Assembly (NCBI GenBank): GCA_947588205.1
Contig: CANPYG010000025.1
Span: forward strand, 1 to 34,027
Direction of reading: 5' to 3'
Source of the DNA: an uncultured Acetatifactor sp.
GTDB lineage: Bacteria > Bacillota > Clostridia > Lachnospirales > Lachnospiraceae
Length of the DNA stretch: 34,027 nucleotides
Numbering within the stretch: position 1 is the first letter of the stretch; each line of letters starts with the position of its first letter. Position numbers and translations under genes: made by a program. Shown piece after piece: positions 20,329 to 28,669 of the stretch. A model generated the notes under the pieces. That model searched no databases. It was not told the origin of the DNA and saw only the letters and a list, made by a program, of their open reading frames with translations.

Positions 20329-20358
20329 AACCATAAATAAAATCTGGAGGCAATCATC

Positions 20359-20649
20359 ATGAGTGATTTGACTGCTACGAACTGTGGCTGCAACAACGGA
20401 ACCAGCAACACCAGCGGATTTTTCGGAGGCAACAGCTGCCTCTGGCTGATCCTCCTGCTGCTCTTCTGCGGCGGCAATGGCTGCGGCAACAACGGCATCA
20501 GCCTGTTAAGCGGCAACGACGGCAACAGCTGCTGTGAATGGATCATCTGGCTGCTCATTCTGTCCAGCATCTGCGGCGGCAACGGCTGCGGCTGCAATGG
20601 CTACGGCTACAACACCGCCAGCAACAACGGCTGTGGCTGCGGCTGCTAA
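20359..20649 (+). CDS. Cys/Gly/Asn-rich small protein with two hydrophobic segments; candidate spore-associated protein
   Basis: 96 aa; GGAGG RBS about 8 nt upstream; repeats of CGGNGCG-like motifs and ending NNGCGCGC. Confidence 0.82.
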   Translation: MSDLTATNCGCNNGTSNTSGFFGGNSCLWLILLLLFCGGNGCGNNGISLLSGNDGNSCCEWIIWLLILSSICGGNGCGCNGYGYNTASNNGCGCGC

Positions 20650-20661
20650 GCTCAGTCGTCA

Positions 20662-20754
20662 GGTATACCGGGGCATATGATACTCCCAGGGGCAAAACAC
20701 CCCTGCCGCATATGACCCCTCCTACCGGAAACAGGTCCACAAGGGCCTGTTTCC
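20662..20754 (+). terminator. Tandem strong hairpins downstream of the Cys-rich gene
   Basis: Hairpin 1 GGGGCATATG...AGGGG/CCCCT...CATATGaCCCC; hairpin 2 GGAAACAGG...CCTGTTTCC. There is no long U-tract, so terminator function is uncertain. Confidence 0.5.
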
Positions 20755-20883
20755 TCATTTACTCCGTCTTTGAACCATGATCGTTCCCGCAGGGGGCGGA
20801 TTGTGGAACGGTTGACAAGGGTTCTACATTGATGAAAACATACATAGGATAGATTGAAATACCTGCAGGGAGGAAAGGCATGT

Positions 20884-21420
20884 ATGAGTGGACAGGATTG
20901 GATAGCCGCGTTTGATGCCCTTTTTACAAATAATCAGATTCAAAAGCTGAAAATCCTCCTGCCCTGCCTGGATCGTCCCATGCAGAGGAACCTGGCCATT
21001 TATATCAAATATCTGGAGCTTCAATACACAATGACCCTCTTCCAAAAGCGTCCGGGCAGCATTGCTTCTTCCCTCCCTCGTTCCTCCATCGATCCCGGCG
21101 GACTGTGCGACGCCATACTGCCCTACTGTACGGAAGCAGAAAAAAGCAGCCTGACCAGCCTGCGCAACATAATTCAGGCCTTTAGCCAGTACAAAGAGAT
21201 GATGGAAATGGTCCAGATGATGCAGGAATTGTTTCCACAGGGTGACGAAGCCCCGGACCTGTCCGGTTTCTTTCATGCGGACGGGGATACCGGAGCAGAC
21301 AGCTCCTTCAACATGATGCAGATGCTAAACCTCTTCCAGGCGATGTCCTCTATGTCCGGAAACACTGAAGCTGACGAGAAGGAATCTGACGATAGCTGCA
21401 CTGGCTCCGGGCAATCCTGA
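20884..21420 (+). CDS. Hypothetical protein, unknown function
   Basis: ORF with GGGAGG RBS upstream of the ATG at 20884; helical, Met-rich C-terminal half and acidic tail. Confidence 0.7.
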   Translation: MSGQDWIAAFDALFTNNQIQKLKILLPCLDRPMQRNLAIYIKYLELQYTMTLFQKRPGSIASSLPRSSIDPGGLCDAILPYCTEAEKSSLTSLRNIIQAFSQYKEMMEMVQMMQELFPQGDEAPDLSGFFHADGDTGADSSFNMMQMLNLFQAMSSMSGNTEADEKESDDSCTGSGQS

Positions 21421-21534
21421 CCAGGCAGGCAGCTACGAAAAGAGACTGACGACTCCCAAAAGGACCCGCGTCACATTATGATACTTGTGCCTGCAGCCAG
21501 ACCCTGCAGGCTACGGAAAGGCTTGGTAATTGAA

Positions 21535-21831
21535 ATGGATGATTTTGAACGTCCGGCTTGGATGGATGACGACCTTGTAAAATCCATCGATCCCAAAAAA
21601 CTTGATTTTTTAAGCAGACTGTTCACAGAAGGGCGGGAACATGGGCGAAACCAAAAGGAAATGATAGCGTATGTCATGCCCATGATGCGCAAGGCAAAGC
21701 TGGAACATCTTTCTTTTACTCCCCAGGAATTAAACGCCGCGATCAGCGCGATCCGCAAATACAGTACCCAGGAGGAGCTGAAGCAAATAGACAAGATTCT
21801 TGCGCAAAACAATGTAAAAGGTCAAAAATAA
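21535..21831 (+). CDS. Hypothetical protein, unknown function (start uncertain)
   Basis: MDDFERPAWMDDDLVKSIDPKKLDFLSRLF..., co-directional with the preceding ORF and followed by a terminator. Confidence 0.65.
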   Translation: MDDFERPAWMDDDLVKSIDPKKLDFLSRLFTEGREHGRNQKEMIAYVMPMMRKAKLEHLSFTPQELNAAISAIRKYSTQEELKQIDKILAQNNVKGQK

Positions 21832-21851
21832 AGCCAGTGTATTTTTATCTC

Positions 21852-21900
21852 AAAAAGTCCTGCCTGAAATGCATATACAACATTCCAGACAGGACTTTTT
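21852..21900. terminator. Bidirectional intrinsic terminator between the 21535 ORF and leuS
   Basis: AAAAAGTCCTG ... CAGGACTTTTT, with an inner CCTG/CAG extension. Confidence 0.92.
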
Positions 21901-21974
21901 CTGTTCAAGATATCAGGTCGTCCACACAGATCCGTGAGCGGCTCAACTTGCCGCGATATTCGCCGGTCTTCGAC

Positions 21975-24386
21975 TTACTTCGCTACGATATTCACCAGCC
22001 TGCCGGGAACATAGATCTCCTTGATGATGTTGCCGGTGAGCTTATCTCCCAGGGCTTCCTTCGCCTTCTCAATGACAAGGGTCTTCTCCTCATCCTTCTG
22101 GATGCTCAGGGTGGTACGCACCTTGCCGTTTACCTGTACCGCGATCTCAACGGTATTCTCCACTGTCTTCGCCTCGTCGTACTCCGGCCAGGCGGTCTGG
22201 TATATCCTGCCATCGAAACCACAGGTCTCCCAAAGCTCCTCCGTGATATGGGGTGCTACAGGGTTCAACAGGGTTAAGAGGGTACGGTACTCTCCCCTGG
22301 TAACGGCATTCTTCTTATAAAACTCGTTGATCAGGGCCATTATGGCTGCAATGGCGGTGTTATATTTCAGATTTTCAAAATCGCTGCTCACCTTCTTGAT
22401 GGTCTGGTGCATCTTGGTCTCCAGGTCAGGGCTGTAGCCCTCCCCGTCCACCAGGATATCCTGCAGCTTCCAGACCCTCTCTAAGAATCTGCGGCAGCCC
22501 TTCACCCCGTCGTCGGACCAAGCTGCGCTCAGGTCAAAGGCGCCGATGAACATTTCATAGGTCCTTAAGGTGTCCGCGCCGTAATCGTTCACGATATCGT
22601 CCGGATTCACCACATTGCCTCTGGACTTGGACATTTTTTCCCCGTTGGAACCTAAGATCATGCCATGGCTGGTACGCTTCTGATAAGGCTCCGGGCAGGG
22701 CACCACCTTCTGGTCATAGAGGAACTTATGCCAGAACCTGGAATATAACAGATGCAGGGTGGTGTGCTCCATGCCGCCGTTATACCAGTCCACGGGCATC
22801 CAGTATTCCAGGGCTTCCTTGCTGGCAAGGGCTTCTGAATTGTTGGGGTCCGTATAGCGCAGGAAATACCAGGAGGAGCCTGCCCACTGGGGCATGGTAT
22901 CCGTCTCCCTCTTGGCAGGGCCGCCGCAATGAGGGCAGGTGGTGTTGACCCAATCGGTCATGGCAGCCAGGGGTGACTCTCCGTTATCCGTAGGCATATA
23001 GCTCTCCACCTCGGGAAGCTCTAAGGGCAGCTCGCTCTCGTCCAGGGGCACATATCCGCATTTTTCACAGAATACGATGGGAATCGGCTCGCCCCAGTAA
23101 CGCTGGCGGGAAAATACCCAGTCACGGAGCTTGAAATTCGTCTTTCTTGTTCCGATGCCCTTCTCCTCCAGCCAGTCCATGATCCGCTCCTTGGCATCCG
23201 CCACAGACAAGCCGTTTAAAAACTGGGAGTTCACCAGGGTTCCCGTAGCAACATCGGTATACACCGCATCCTGGACGCTCACCGGACTTCCCGCCACCAC
23301 TTCGATAATAGGCATATTGAACTTCTTGGCGAAGTCCCAGTCTCTCTCGTCATGGGCAGGCACTGCCATAATGGCGCCGGTTCCATAGGTCATCAACACA
23401 TAATCGGAAATCCAGATGGGAATCTCTGTGCCGTTCACCGGATTGGTGGCGGTGAGACCGTCGATCATCACGCCGGTCTTTTCTTTGGCAAGCTCCGTGC
23501 GCTCAAAATCGGACTTTCTTGCAGCCATCTCCCGGTAAGCCACCACGTCCTCCCAGTTTTTGATCTCCGACTGATATTTATCGATCATGGGATGCTCCGG
23601 GCTCACCACCATATAAGTGGCGCCGAAAAGGGTATCCGGCCTGGTGGTATAGATCCGCAGCTTATCCTCCTTGCCCGTGAGGACAAAATCCACCTCGGCT
23701 CCCTGGGACTTGCCGATCCAGTTCTTCTGGGATACCTTTACCCGCTCCACATAATCCACGGTATCCAGGTCACGGATGAGCTGATCCGCATATTCCGTGA
23801 TCTTCAGCATCCACTGGCTCTTCACCTTCCGCACCACTTCGGAGCCGCAGCGCTCACAGACGCCGTTCACCACTTCCTCATTGGCCAGACCTACCTTACA
23901 GGAGGTACACCAGTTAATGGGCATCTCCGCCTTATAAGCCAGTCCAGCTTTAAACAGTTTTAAAAAGATCCACTGGGTCCATTTATAATAATTGGGATCC
24001 GTGGTATTGATCTCCCTGTCCCAGTCAAAGGAATAGCCCAGGGAATGCAGCTGATTCTTAAAGCGCTGTACATTGTTCTTCGTCACGATCCTGGGATGGA
24101 TGTGATTCTTGATGGCGTAATTCTCGGTGGGAAGCCCGAAAGCGTCCCAGCCCATGGGATACAGCACGTTATAGCCCTGCATCCTCCGCTTTCTCGCAAC
24201 GATATCCAAAGCGGTATAGGGCCTCGGATGCCCTACATGAAGCCCCTGCCCCGAAGGATAGGGAAACTCCACCAACGCATAATACTTGGGCTTGCTGTGA
24301 TCCTCGGAAGTAGCGAAGGCCTTCTCCCGATCCCACACTGCCTGCCACTTCTGCTCCACTTCCTTGTGGTTATATGGTACTGCCAT
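21975..24386 (-). CDS. leuS: Leucyl-tRNA synthetase; start placed at [14 protein letters not shown]
   Basis: [21 protein letters not shown] (HIGH region), [16 protein letters not shown] (KMSKS), C-terminal anticodon domain; GGAGG lies 8 nt before the ATG at 24386. Confidence 0.97.
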   Translation of the reverse strand: MAVPYNHKEVEQKWQAVWDREKAFATSEDHSKPKYYALVEFPYPSGQGLHVGHPRPYTALDIVARKRRMQGYNVLYPMGWDAFGLPTENYAIKNHIHPRIVTKNNVQRFKNQLHSLGYSFDWDREINTTDPNYYKWTQWIFLKLFKAGLAYKAEMPINWCTSCKVGLANEEVVNGVCERCGSEVVRKVKSQWMLKITEYADQLIRDLDTVDYVERVKVSQKNWIGKSQGAEVDFVLTGKEDKLRIYTTRPDTLFGATYMVVSPEHPMIDKYQSEIKNWEDVVAYREMAARKSDFERTELAKEKTGVMIDGLTATNPVNGTEIPIWISDYVLMTYGTGAIMAVPAHDERDWDFAKKFNMPIIEVVAGSPVSVQDAVYTDVATGTLVNSQFLNGLSVADAKERIMDWLEEKGIGTRKTNFKLRDWVFSRQRYWGEPIPIVFCEKCGYVPLDESELPLELPEVESYMPTDNGESPLAAMTDWVNTTCPHCGGPAKRETDTMPQWAGSSWYFLRYTDPNNSEALASKEALEYWMPVDWYNGGMEHTTLHLLYSRFWHKFLYDQKVVPCPEPYQKRTSHGMILGSNGEKMSKSRGNVVNPDDIVNDYGADTLRTYEMFIGAFDLSAAWSDDGVKGCRRFLERVWKLQDILVDGEGYSPDLETKMHQTIKKVSSDFENLKYNTAIAAIMALINEFYKKNAVTRGEYRTLLTLLNPVAPHITEELWETCGFDGRIYQTAWPEYDEAKTVENTVEIAVQVNGKVRTTLSIQKDEEKTLVIEKAKEALGDKLTGNIIKEIYVPGRLVNIVAK

Positions 24387-24431
24387 TTTCATTTCCTCCT
24401 TTTTCCAGACCGCAGACGATTTCTGAAATAA

Positions 24432-24461
24432 CAAAATCCTTCCGCTGCAGAGACGAAAGGA
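24432..24461 (-). terminator. Terminator-like hairpin in the leuS leader (candidate attenuator)
   Basis: Minus strand TCCTTTCG-TCTCTGCAG-CGGAAGGA followed by TTTTGTT; 8-bp stem including one G-U pair, starting about 20 nt after the predicted start site. Confidence 0.5.
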
Positions 24462-24486
24462 CCTGCTCTCATAAAAACTGATAATT

Positions 24487-24515
24487 ATTTTATACACTTT
24501 CATGCGGTCTGTCAA
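24487..24515 (-). promoter_or_regulatory. Sigma-A promoter for leuS
   Basis: Minus strand TTGACA - N17 - TAAAAT (-35 at 24510-24515, -10 at 24487-24492). Confidence 0.82.
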
Positions 24516-24525
24516 GGGTATTTTA

Positions 24526-24564
24526 GCAGGGATTTGCCGCAGCAGCTGCAGGGATTTGCCGCAG
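24526..24564. repeat. Two exact 17-bp direct repeats GCAGGGATTTGCCGCAG, 22-bp period
   Basis: Copies at 24526-24542 and 24548-24564, ending 11 bp upstream of the leuS -35. Confidence 0.9.
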
Positions 24565-24639
24565 GAATTTAGCGCTGAAATTTTGCAGAACATTGCCTCA
24601 GGAAAGTCGCTGCCTCCCTCCAAAAGCATCATTTTTTAT

Positions 24640-24771
24640 AAAGTCCCTCGAAAAAGTTGTCAATTTGTGTCAAAACTCCCTTGAAAAAGTTATCAATACC
24701 TAATAAAACTCCATTAAAAAAGTTACAAATATATGAGAAAACTCCCTTGAAAAAGTTATTCAAATACTGTA
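24640..24771. repeat. Four 33-bp-period direct repeats (core AAACTCCCTTGAAAAAGTTATCAAT)
   Basis: Equivalent TCC(C/A)T positions at 24644, 24677, 24710 and 24743, exactly 33 bp apart; directly upstream of the AAA ATPase gene. Confidence 0.92.
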
Positions 24772-24775
24772 AACT
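24747..24775 (+). promoter_or_regulatory. Candidate promoter for the AAA ATPase, -35 within the fourth repeat
   Basis: TTGAAA - N17 - TAAACT, followed by the GGAGG RBS at about 24783. Confidence 0.55.
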
Positions 24776-24796
24776 AAGGATAAGGAGGGCAAACCC

Positions 24797-26116
24797 ATGT
24801 TAAAGCGGAAAATTGAGCAGGCATTCATTGACTGGAAAAAGGCGGAAAACCATAAACCCCTGATTGTGAAAGGCTGCCGGCAATGCGGAAAAACCTTTTC
24901 AGTCTTGGATTTTGCCAAGAAAAATTATAAAAACGTGGTATATCTTAATTTTTATGAGAATCCGGATTTTGCTGCTGCCTTTGCAGATTCTTTGGAAATT
25001 GACCATATTATCATGATGTTATCTGCATTGCTTGGCAGCGCGGCGGTATTCGAAGCCAATCAAACAATATTAGTTCTGGACGAGATCCAGGATTGCCCCG
25101 AGGCGAGGACAGCCCTTAAATTTTTTCATCTCGACGGACGCTTTGATGTGATTGGCACAGGTTCCTTATTGGGCGTAAAGGGCTACGGGAAGGAACCCAA
25201 ATCTATTCCTGTAGGATCGGAAACTGTCATTGACATGTATCCGCTGGATTTTGAAGAGTTTTTATGGGCAAACGGCATCTCGGAACCTGTGATAGAATTA
25301 TTAAAAAAATGTCTCAAGGAAGAGACTCCGGTGCCGGTAGCCCTGCATAATAGAATAAGGCAGCTATTGCTTCAATATATCGTTGTAGGGGGTATGCCCG
25401 ACGTGGTACAGCATTTCATCGACAGCAGACAGATGGATGAGGTGCTGCGCCTGCAAAGGGATATTGTCCGTTCTTATGAGGACGATATGATAAAATATGC
25501 AGAAAAAAAGGATAAACCCAGGATAAAGGAATGCTTTCAGTCCATTCCCAGGCAACTGAGCAAAGAAAATAAAAAATTTCAATATACAGTCGTAAAAAAA
25601 GGAGCCACTGCTTCCAAATATACCGGCAGTCTCCAATGGATTGAAGACGCCGGTATCATTTCAAAATGCCATAACCTTTCTATTACAGAATTGCCTCTGG
25701 ACGGAAATGCCGAAGAAGATGTTTTTAAAGTATATATGTGCGACTGCGGGCTATTTGTAAGCATGCTGGAGGATGGAACACAATTTGATATTTTACAGGG
25801 AAAGCTTTATGGATATAAGGGCGCAATCTTTGAAAACCTGATCGCCGATATCTTTACCAAAATGGGGCGAAAGCTGTATTATTTCCATAAGGATTCCGGC
25901 CTGGAAATAGACTTTGTGATCAGGTATCAGGGGGAATGCACCCTGATAGAGGTAAAGGCGTCTACCGGCAATACCAAAAGCACGAAAACCATATTAAATC
26001 ATCCTGAAAAATACCATGTCAGCAAAGCCATTAAGCTTGGGGACTATAATGTAGGCAGATCCGAAAGGCTTCTCACCCTCCCGCTCTACATGGCGTTTCT
26101 GCTCCGGGAGAGATAA
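24797..26116 (+). CDS. ATP-binding protein of the AAA_14/DUF4143 type
   Basis: 439 aa; Walker A VKGCRQCGKTFSV, Walker B ILVLDEIQDCP, C-terminal LEIDFVIRYQGECTLIEVKAS resembling a PD-(D/E)XK nuclease core. Confidence 0.92.
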   Translation: MLKRKIEQAFIDWKKAENHKPLIVKGCRQCGKTFSVLDFAKKNYKNVVYLNFYENPDFAAAFADSLEIDHIIMMLSALLGSAAVFEANQTILVLDEIQDCPEARTALKFFHLDGRFDVIGTGSLLGVKGYGKEPKSIPVGSETVIDMYPLDFEEFLWANGISEPVIELLKKCLKEETPVPVALHNRIRQLLLQYIVVGGMPDVVQHFIDSRQMDEVLRLQRDIVRSYEDDMIKYAEKKDKPRIKECFQSIPRQLSKENKKFQYTVVKKGATASKYTGSLQWIEDAGIISKCHNLSITELPLDGNAEEDVFKVYMCDCGLFVSMLEDGTQFDILQGKLYGYKGAIFENLIADIFTKMGRKLYYFHKDSGLEIDFVIRYQGECTLIEVKASTGNTKSTKTILNHPEKYHVSKAIKLGDYNVGRSERLLTLPLYMAFLLRER

Positions 26117-26151
26117 TATGGACTGGCGAAGCCCTTTCTTCCGCCCCTTTC

Positions 26152-28509
26152 TCACATCCCTTCCCCCAGCAGAAGCTTCACCCGGTTCTGGATGATGTCC
26201 GTCACCTCATCCAGCCCTTTGGAACCGTCGAAATAGTCTTCGGCTTCCTCCTCCACAATATCCATTACCGCGTCCTCCTCTTCCCTCTTGGGGGTAAAGT
26301 CCAGGCTTTCTATGACCCGCAGCATATCTGTGATCTGTTCTTCTTCCAGGTAATAAAAGCTTTCCCCATTTATGCTGAACTTGGTCCGCATATCGTAAGT
26401 GCCGTCCGGCAGCTTGTATTTTTCGCCATTATACAGGCAATAGTCCGGGGTCGTAAAATACTCCACCTGTTCCCGGAAATTCGTTTTATTGGTCGGAAAG
26501 GAAACATAATTGGGAACCTCACCCTCTCTGCTGAGAAAATACTCTATGAAAGCCCATGCCCCTTCTTTATGGACGGATTTTAAAACCATTGAAAGGGCTC
26601 CCATGGGCACGGCTTCGTGCGCAGCCCTCCCCCCAACTGTGGGAAAACCGATCATCGTAAGCTCTTCCCCGGCTTTAGCCTCCATATTCAAAAGATCCAG
26701 AAAGGTTACACAGCTTTCACTGGTCAGGAGAGATTCCTGCCAACCTTCCCGGCTTACATGCAGGCTTAAAAGATCCGTTCCCTGTCTGTCGTCTTTTTCC
26801 CCGCATTCCTTAAGCCAGGTCAGCAGTTCCCTGAATTCTCCGTTATCAAAGCTGCAGGTTCTCCCCTCCCAGTCCACGAAACGTTCCAGACAATAAATCC
26901 CGCAGAGGGATGTAAGAAGACTGCCGGAACCTGTTCCGGCAGTCAGACAGGACTGCGGATAACGCTCCGTAAACTCCATACATTCCTCCATAGTCCAGCC
27001 CGGAGCGGTCCCAAGCTGTTCCTTCCTTCCGATAAAAGTGATAAAGTAAAAGCCTGTGGGGATGCTGACCAGTCTCCCATCTATAGTATAACCGCTGACC
27101 ACATTATCCAGGAAATCTTCCTTGTGTACCCGGCCGCTCCTCTCCAGATAACCGGTAAGATCCTCCAAGGCTCCCTTTGTGGCATATTTGAAAATGCTCA
27201 GGTTCGTAAGGTCCAGGATATCCGGGGAATCCGGGCCCACCAGGCTTGCGTCCAGCCTTGCCAGTGCAGCGGGAAAATCCGAAAGCGCGCCGTAGTTCTC
27301 ATATTTGACATGATAGCCTGGGCTCTCCCTGTTAAACTCCGCGATGGCTCTCTCAAGCTGCGGGTAGGTTGTCAGGGATACCAGCACGATGACCTCCTTC
27401 TCGGGCAGATCCTCCAGCGCGGTCTTTTTCAGGCGCCAAAAGGCTTCGCCGCCATCCTGATAGTTTAATGTCTCCGCTATAAGCTCCTCCTCGGATACCG
27501 GCACCACATCCCAGATATAGGCTTCGTATAGATTACTGTCCTGCCACCTTAACAACGGCTCCAGTCTGTCCCCCTCATATTCATAAAGGACACCCTCCTG
27601 TCTGTCGGAAAAGAGTATTCCCTTTAAGCCCGGATAAACGTTCCCTTTCCTTCCTGTAAAGGCTTCCTCCCGGAACAATACAAAGCTTCCTTTTTCCACC
27701 ACCTCATATACCGCCAGATCCGTATAATTTGACGCCACATAATAGACGCTGCCATCCATGCTCCCCACCAGATATTGCACTTCGACAGGAGATCCTCCGG
27801 AAAAAAAAGCCTCTGTTTCCGCCGCCGTATCGACGGTTCCGGCAAAACGCCCCTCCCCGTCAATTAAGAGGATGTCGCTTTCTGCAAGCACCAGGAGGGT
27901 TCCGCTTTTATGGAGGGCAAGGCAGGTGTAATAAGTCTGAAACGCCACTCCCCAAAGCTGCCGCGTCAGATCCAGCTCGAAAAGGATCTCCCCTTGAGGG
28001 GATGTTTTATACAAAACCGTATGGGCGAGGGCGCGGACGGCCTCTATCTTCTCCGGATCCTCCGTAATGTCGGCTTCCACTCTTCCGGGAAACGTCGTCA
28101 TGAGCCTCCCGTCAGAAAAGATCGTATAGGAAGCTTCCGGGGTCTTGACGGACATTCCTCCATCTTCCGTCAAACTATAATTACAGGACAGAAAATAATA
28201 ATTCCCTTCTCCGTCCCCGATAAAAAGGTCTGCCGGATAAAAAGGAACCTCCGGTACTTCATCGTCAGGAACGCCATAAGCCTGAAGCGCTTCCCCGCTT
28301 ATCTTTTCCGCCACATAAACATATCCGCCGATCCCCATGCTCCTGGTCTGGGCGGATTCTTCCCTGCCCGAAGCGCAGGCAGTGAAAATTATCATTAACA
28401 GCGCGGCGCCGCACACAACCAACGTCCTCACGGTTAAAATTGCAGATAATATCGCAGAAAAAAACGGATGCATCCATATCCCATATTTTTTCATCCTGCT
28501 GCTCCTCAT
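26152..28509 (-). CDS. Lipoprotein with an N-terminal beta-rich (propeller-like) region and a C-terminal family-1-like extracellular solute-binding domain
   Basis: 785 aa; signal peptide and lipobox IIFTAC; C-terminal half VIVLVSLTTYPQLERAIAEFNRESPGYHVKYENY...DILDLTNLSIFKYATKGALEDLTGYLE...GFPTVGGR. AAAGGAG RBS precedes the ATG at 28509. Confidence 0.85.
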   Translation of the reverse strand: MRSSRMKKYGIWMHPFFSAILSAILTVRTLVVCGAALLMIIFTACASGREESAQTRSMGIGGYVYVAEKISGEALQAYGVPDDEVPEVPFYPADLFIGDGEGNYYFLSCNYSLTEDGGMSVKTPEASYTIFSDGRLMTTFPGRVEADITEDPEKIEAVRALAHTVLYKTSPQGEILFELDLTRQLWGVAFQTYYTCLALHKSGTLLVLAESDILLIDGEGRFAGTVDTAAETEAFFSGGSPVEVQYLVGSMDGSVYYVASNYTDLAVYEVVEKGSFVLFREEAFTGRKGNVYPGLKGILFSDRQEGVLYEYEGDRLEPLLRWQDSNLYEAYIWDVVPVSEEELIAETLNYQDGGEAFWRLKKTALEDLPEKEVIVLVSLTTYPQLERAIAEFNRESPGYHVKYENYGALSDFPAALARLDASLVGPDSPDILDLTNLSIFKYATKGALEDLTGYLERSGRVHKEDFLDNVVSGYTIDGRLVSIPTGFYFITFIGRKEQLGTAPGWTMEECMEFTERYPQSCLTAGTGSGSLLTSLCGIYCLERFVDWEGRTCSFDNGEFRELLTWLKECGEKDDRQGTDLLSLHVSREGWQESLLTSESCVTFLDLLNMEAKAGEELTMIGFPTVGGRAAHEAVPMGALSMVLKSVHKEGAWAFIEYFLSREGEVPNYVSFPTNKTNFREQVEYFTTPDYCLYNGEKYKLPDGTYDMRTKFSINGESFYYLEEEQITDMLRVIESLDFTPKREEEDAVMDIVEEEAEDYFDGSKGLDEVTDIIQNRVKLLLGEGM

Positions 28510-28541
28510 CCCGACGCTCCTTTCCGGTATTCCTCCATTTC

Positions 28542-28630
28542 AGGTAATTGCGAAACTACTGTTGCCTGGGAAGGCGAAAGTCAATATATTGCCTTCCGCC
28601 TGTTTCAGGATGGTTGTTTCGCAATTACCT
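28542..28630 (-). other. Large stem-loop in the leader of the solute-binding lipoprotein gene
   Basis: Perfect 15-bp arms AGGTAATTGCGAAAC (28542-28556) and GTTTCGCAATTACCT (28616-28630), with inner GGAAGGC/GCCTTCC and CCTG/CAGG pairings. Confidence 0.88.
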
Positions 28631-28648
28631 AAATTGCGATAGATTATT

Positions 28649-28665
28649 CAAGACAACTCGTCTTG
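28649..28665. promoter_or_regulatory. Candidate BlaI-type operator CAAGAC-AACTC-GTCTTG
   Basis: Perfect 6-bp arms, 5-nt spacer; same AAGAC-N5-GTCTT core as 30461-30477 and the same position relative to the -10. Confidence 0.72.
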
Positions 28666-28669
28666 TTTC

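Noticed and set aside
24393-24632. N-terminal extension of LeuRS in the ORF track
   Set aside because: It crosses the predicted promoter and hairpin; the RBS and family N-terminus support the start at 24386.
24387-24640. T-box riboswitch upstream of leuS
   Set aside because: Conserved T-box antiterminator sequence not found; the promoter lies only about 100 bp from the start codon, leaving too little leader.
24640-24771. CRISPR-like array
   Set aside because: Only four degenerate units, about 12-nt variable parts, no cas genes, and promoter-like content.
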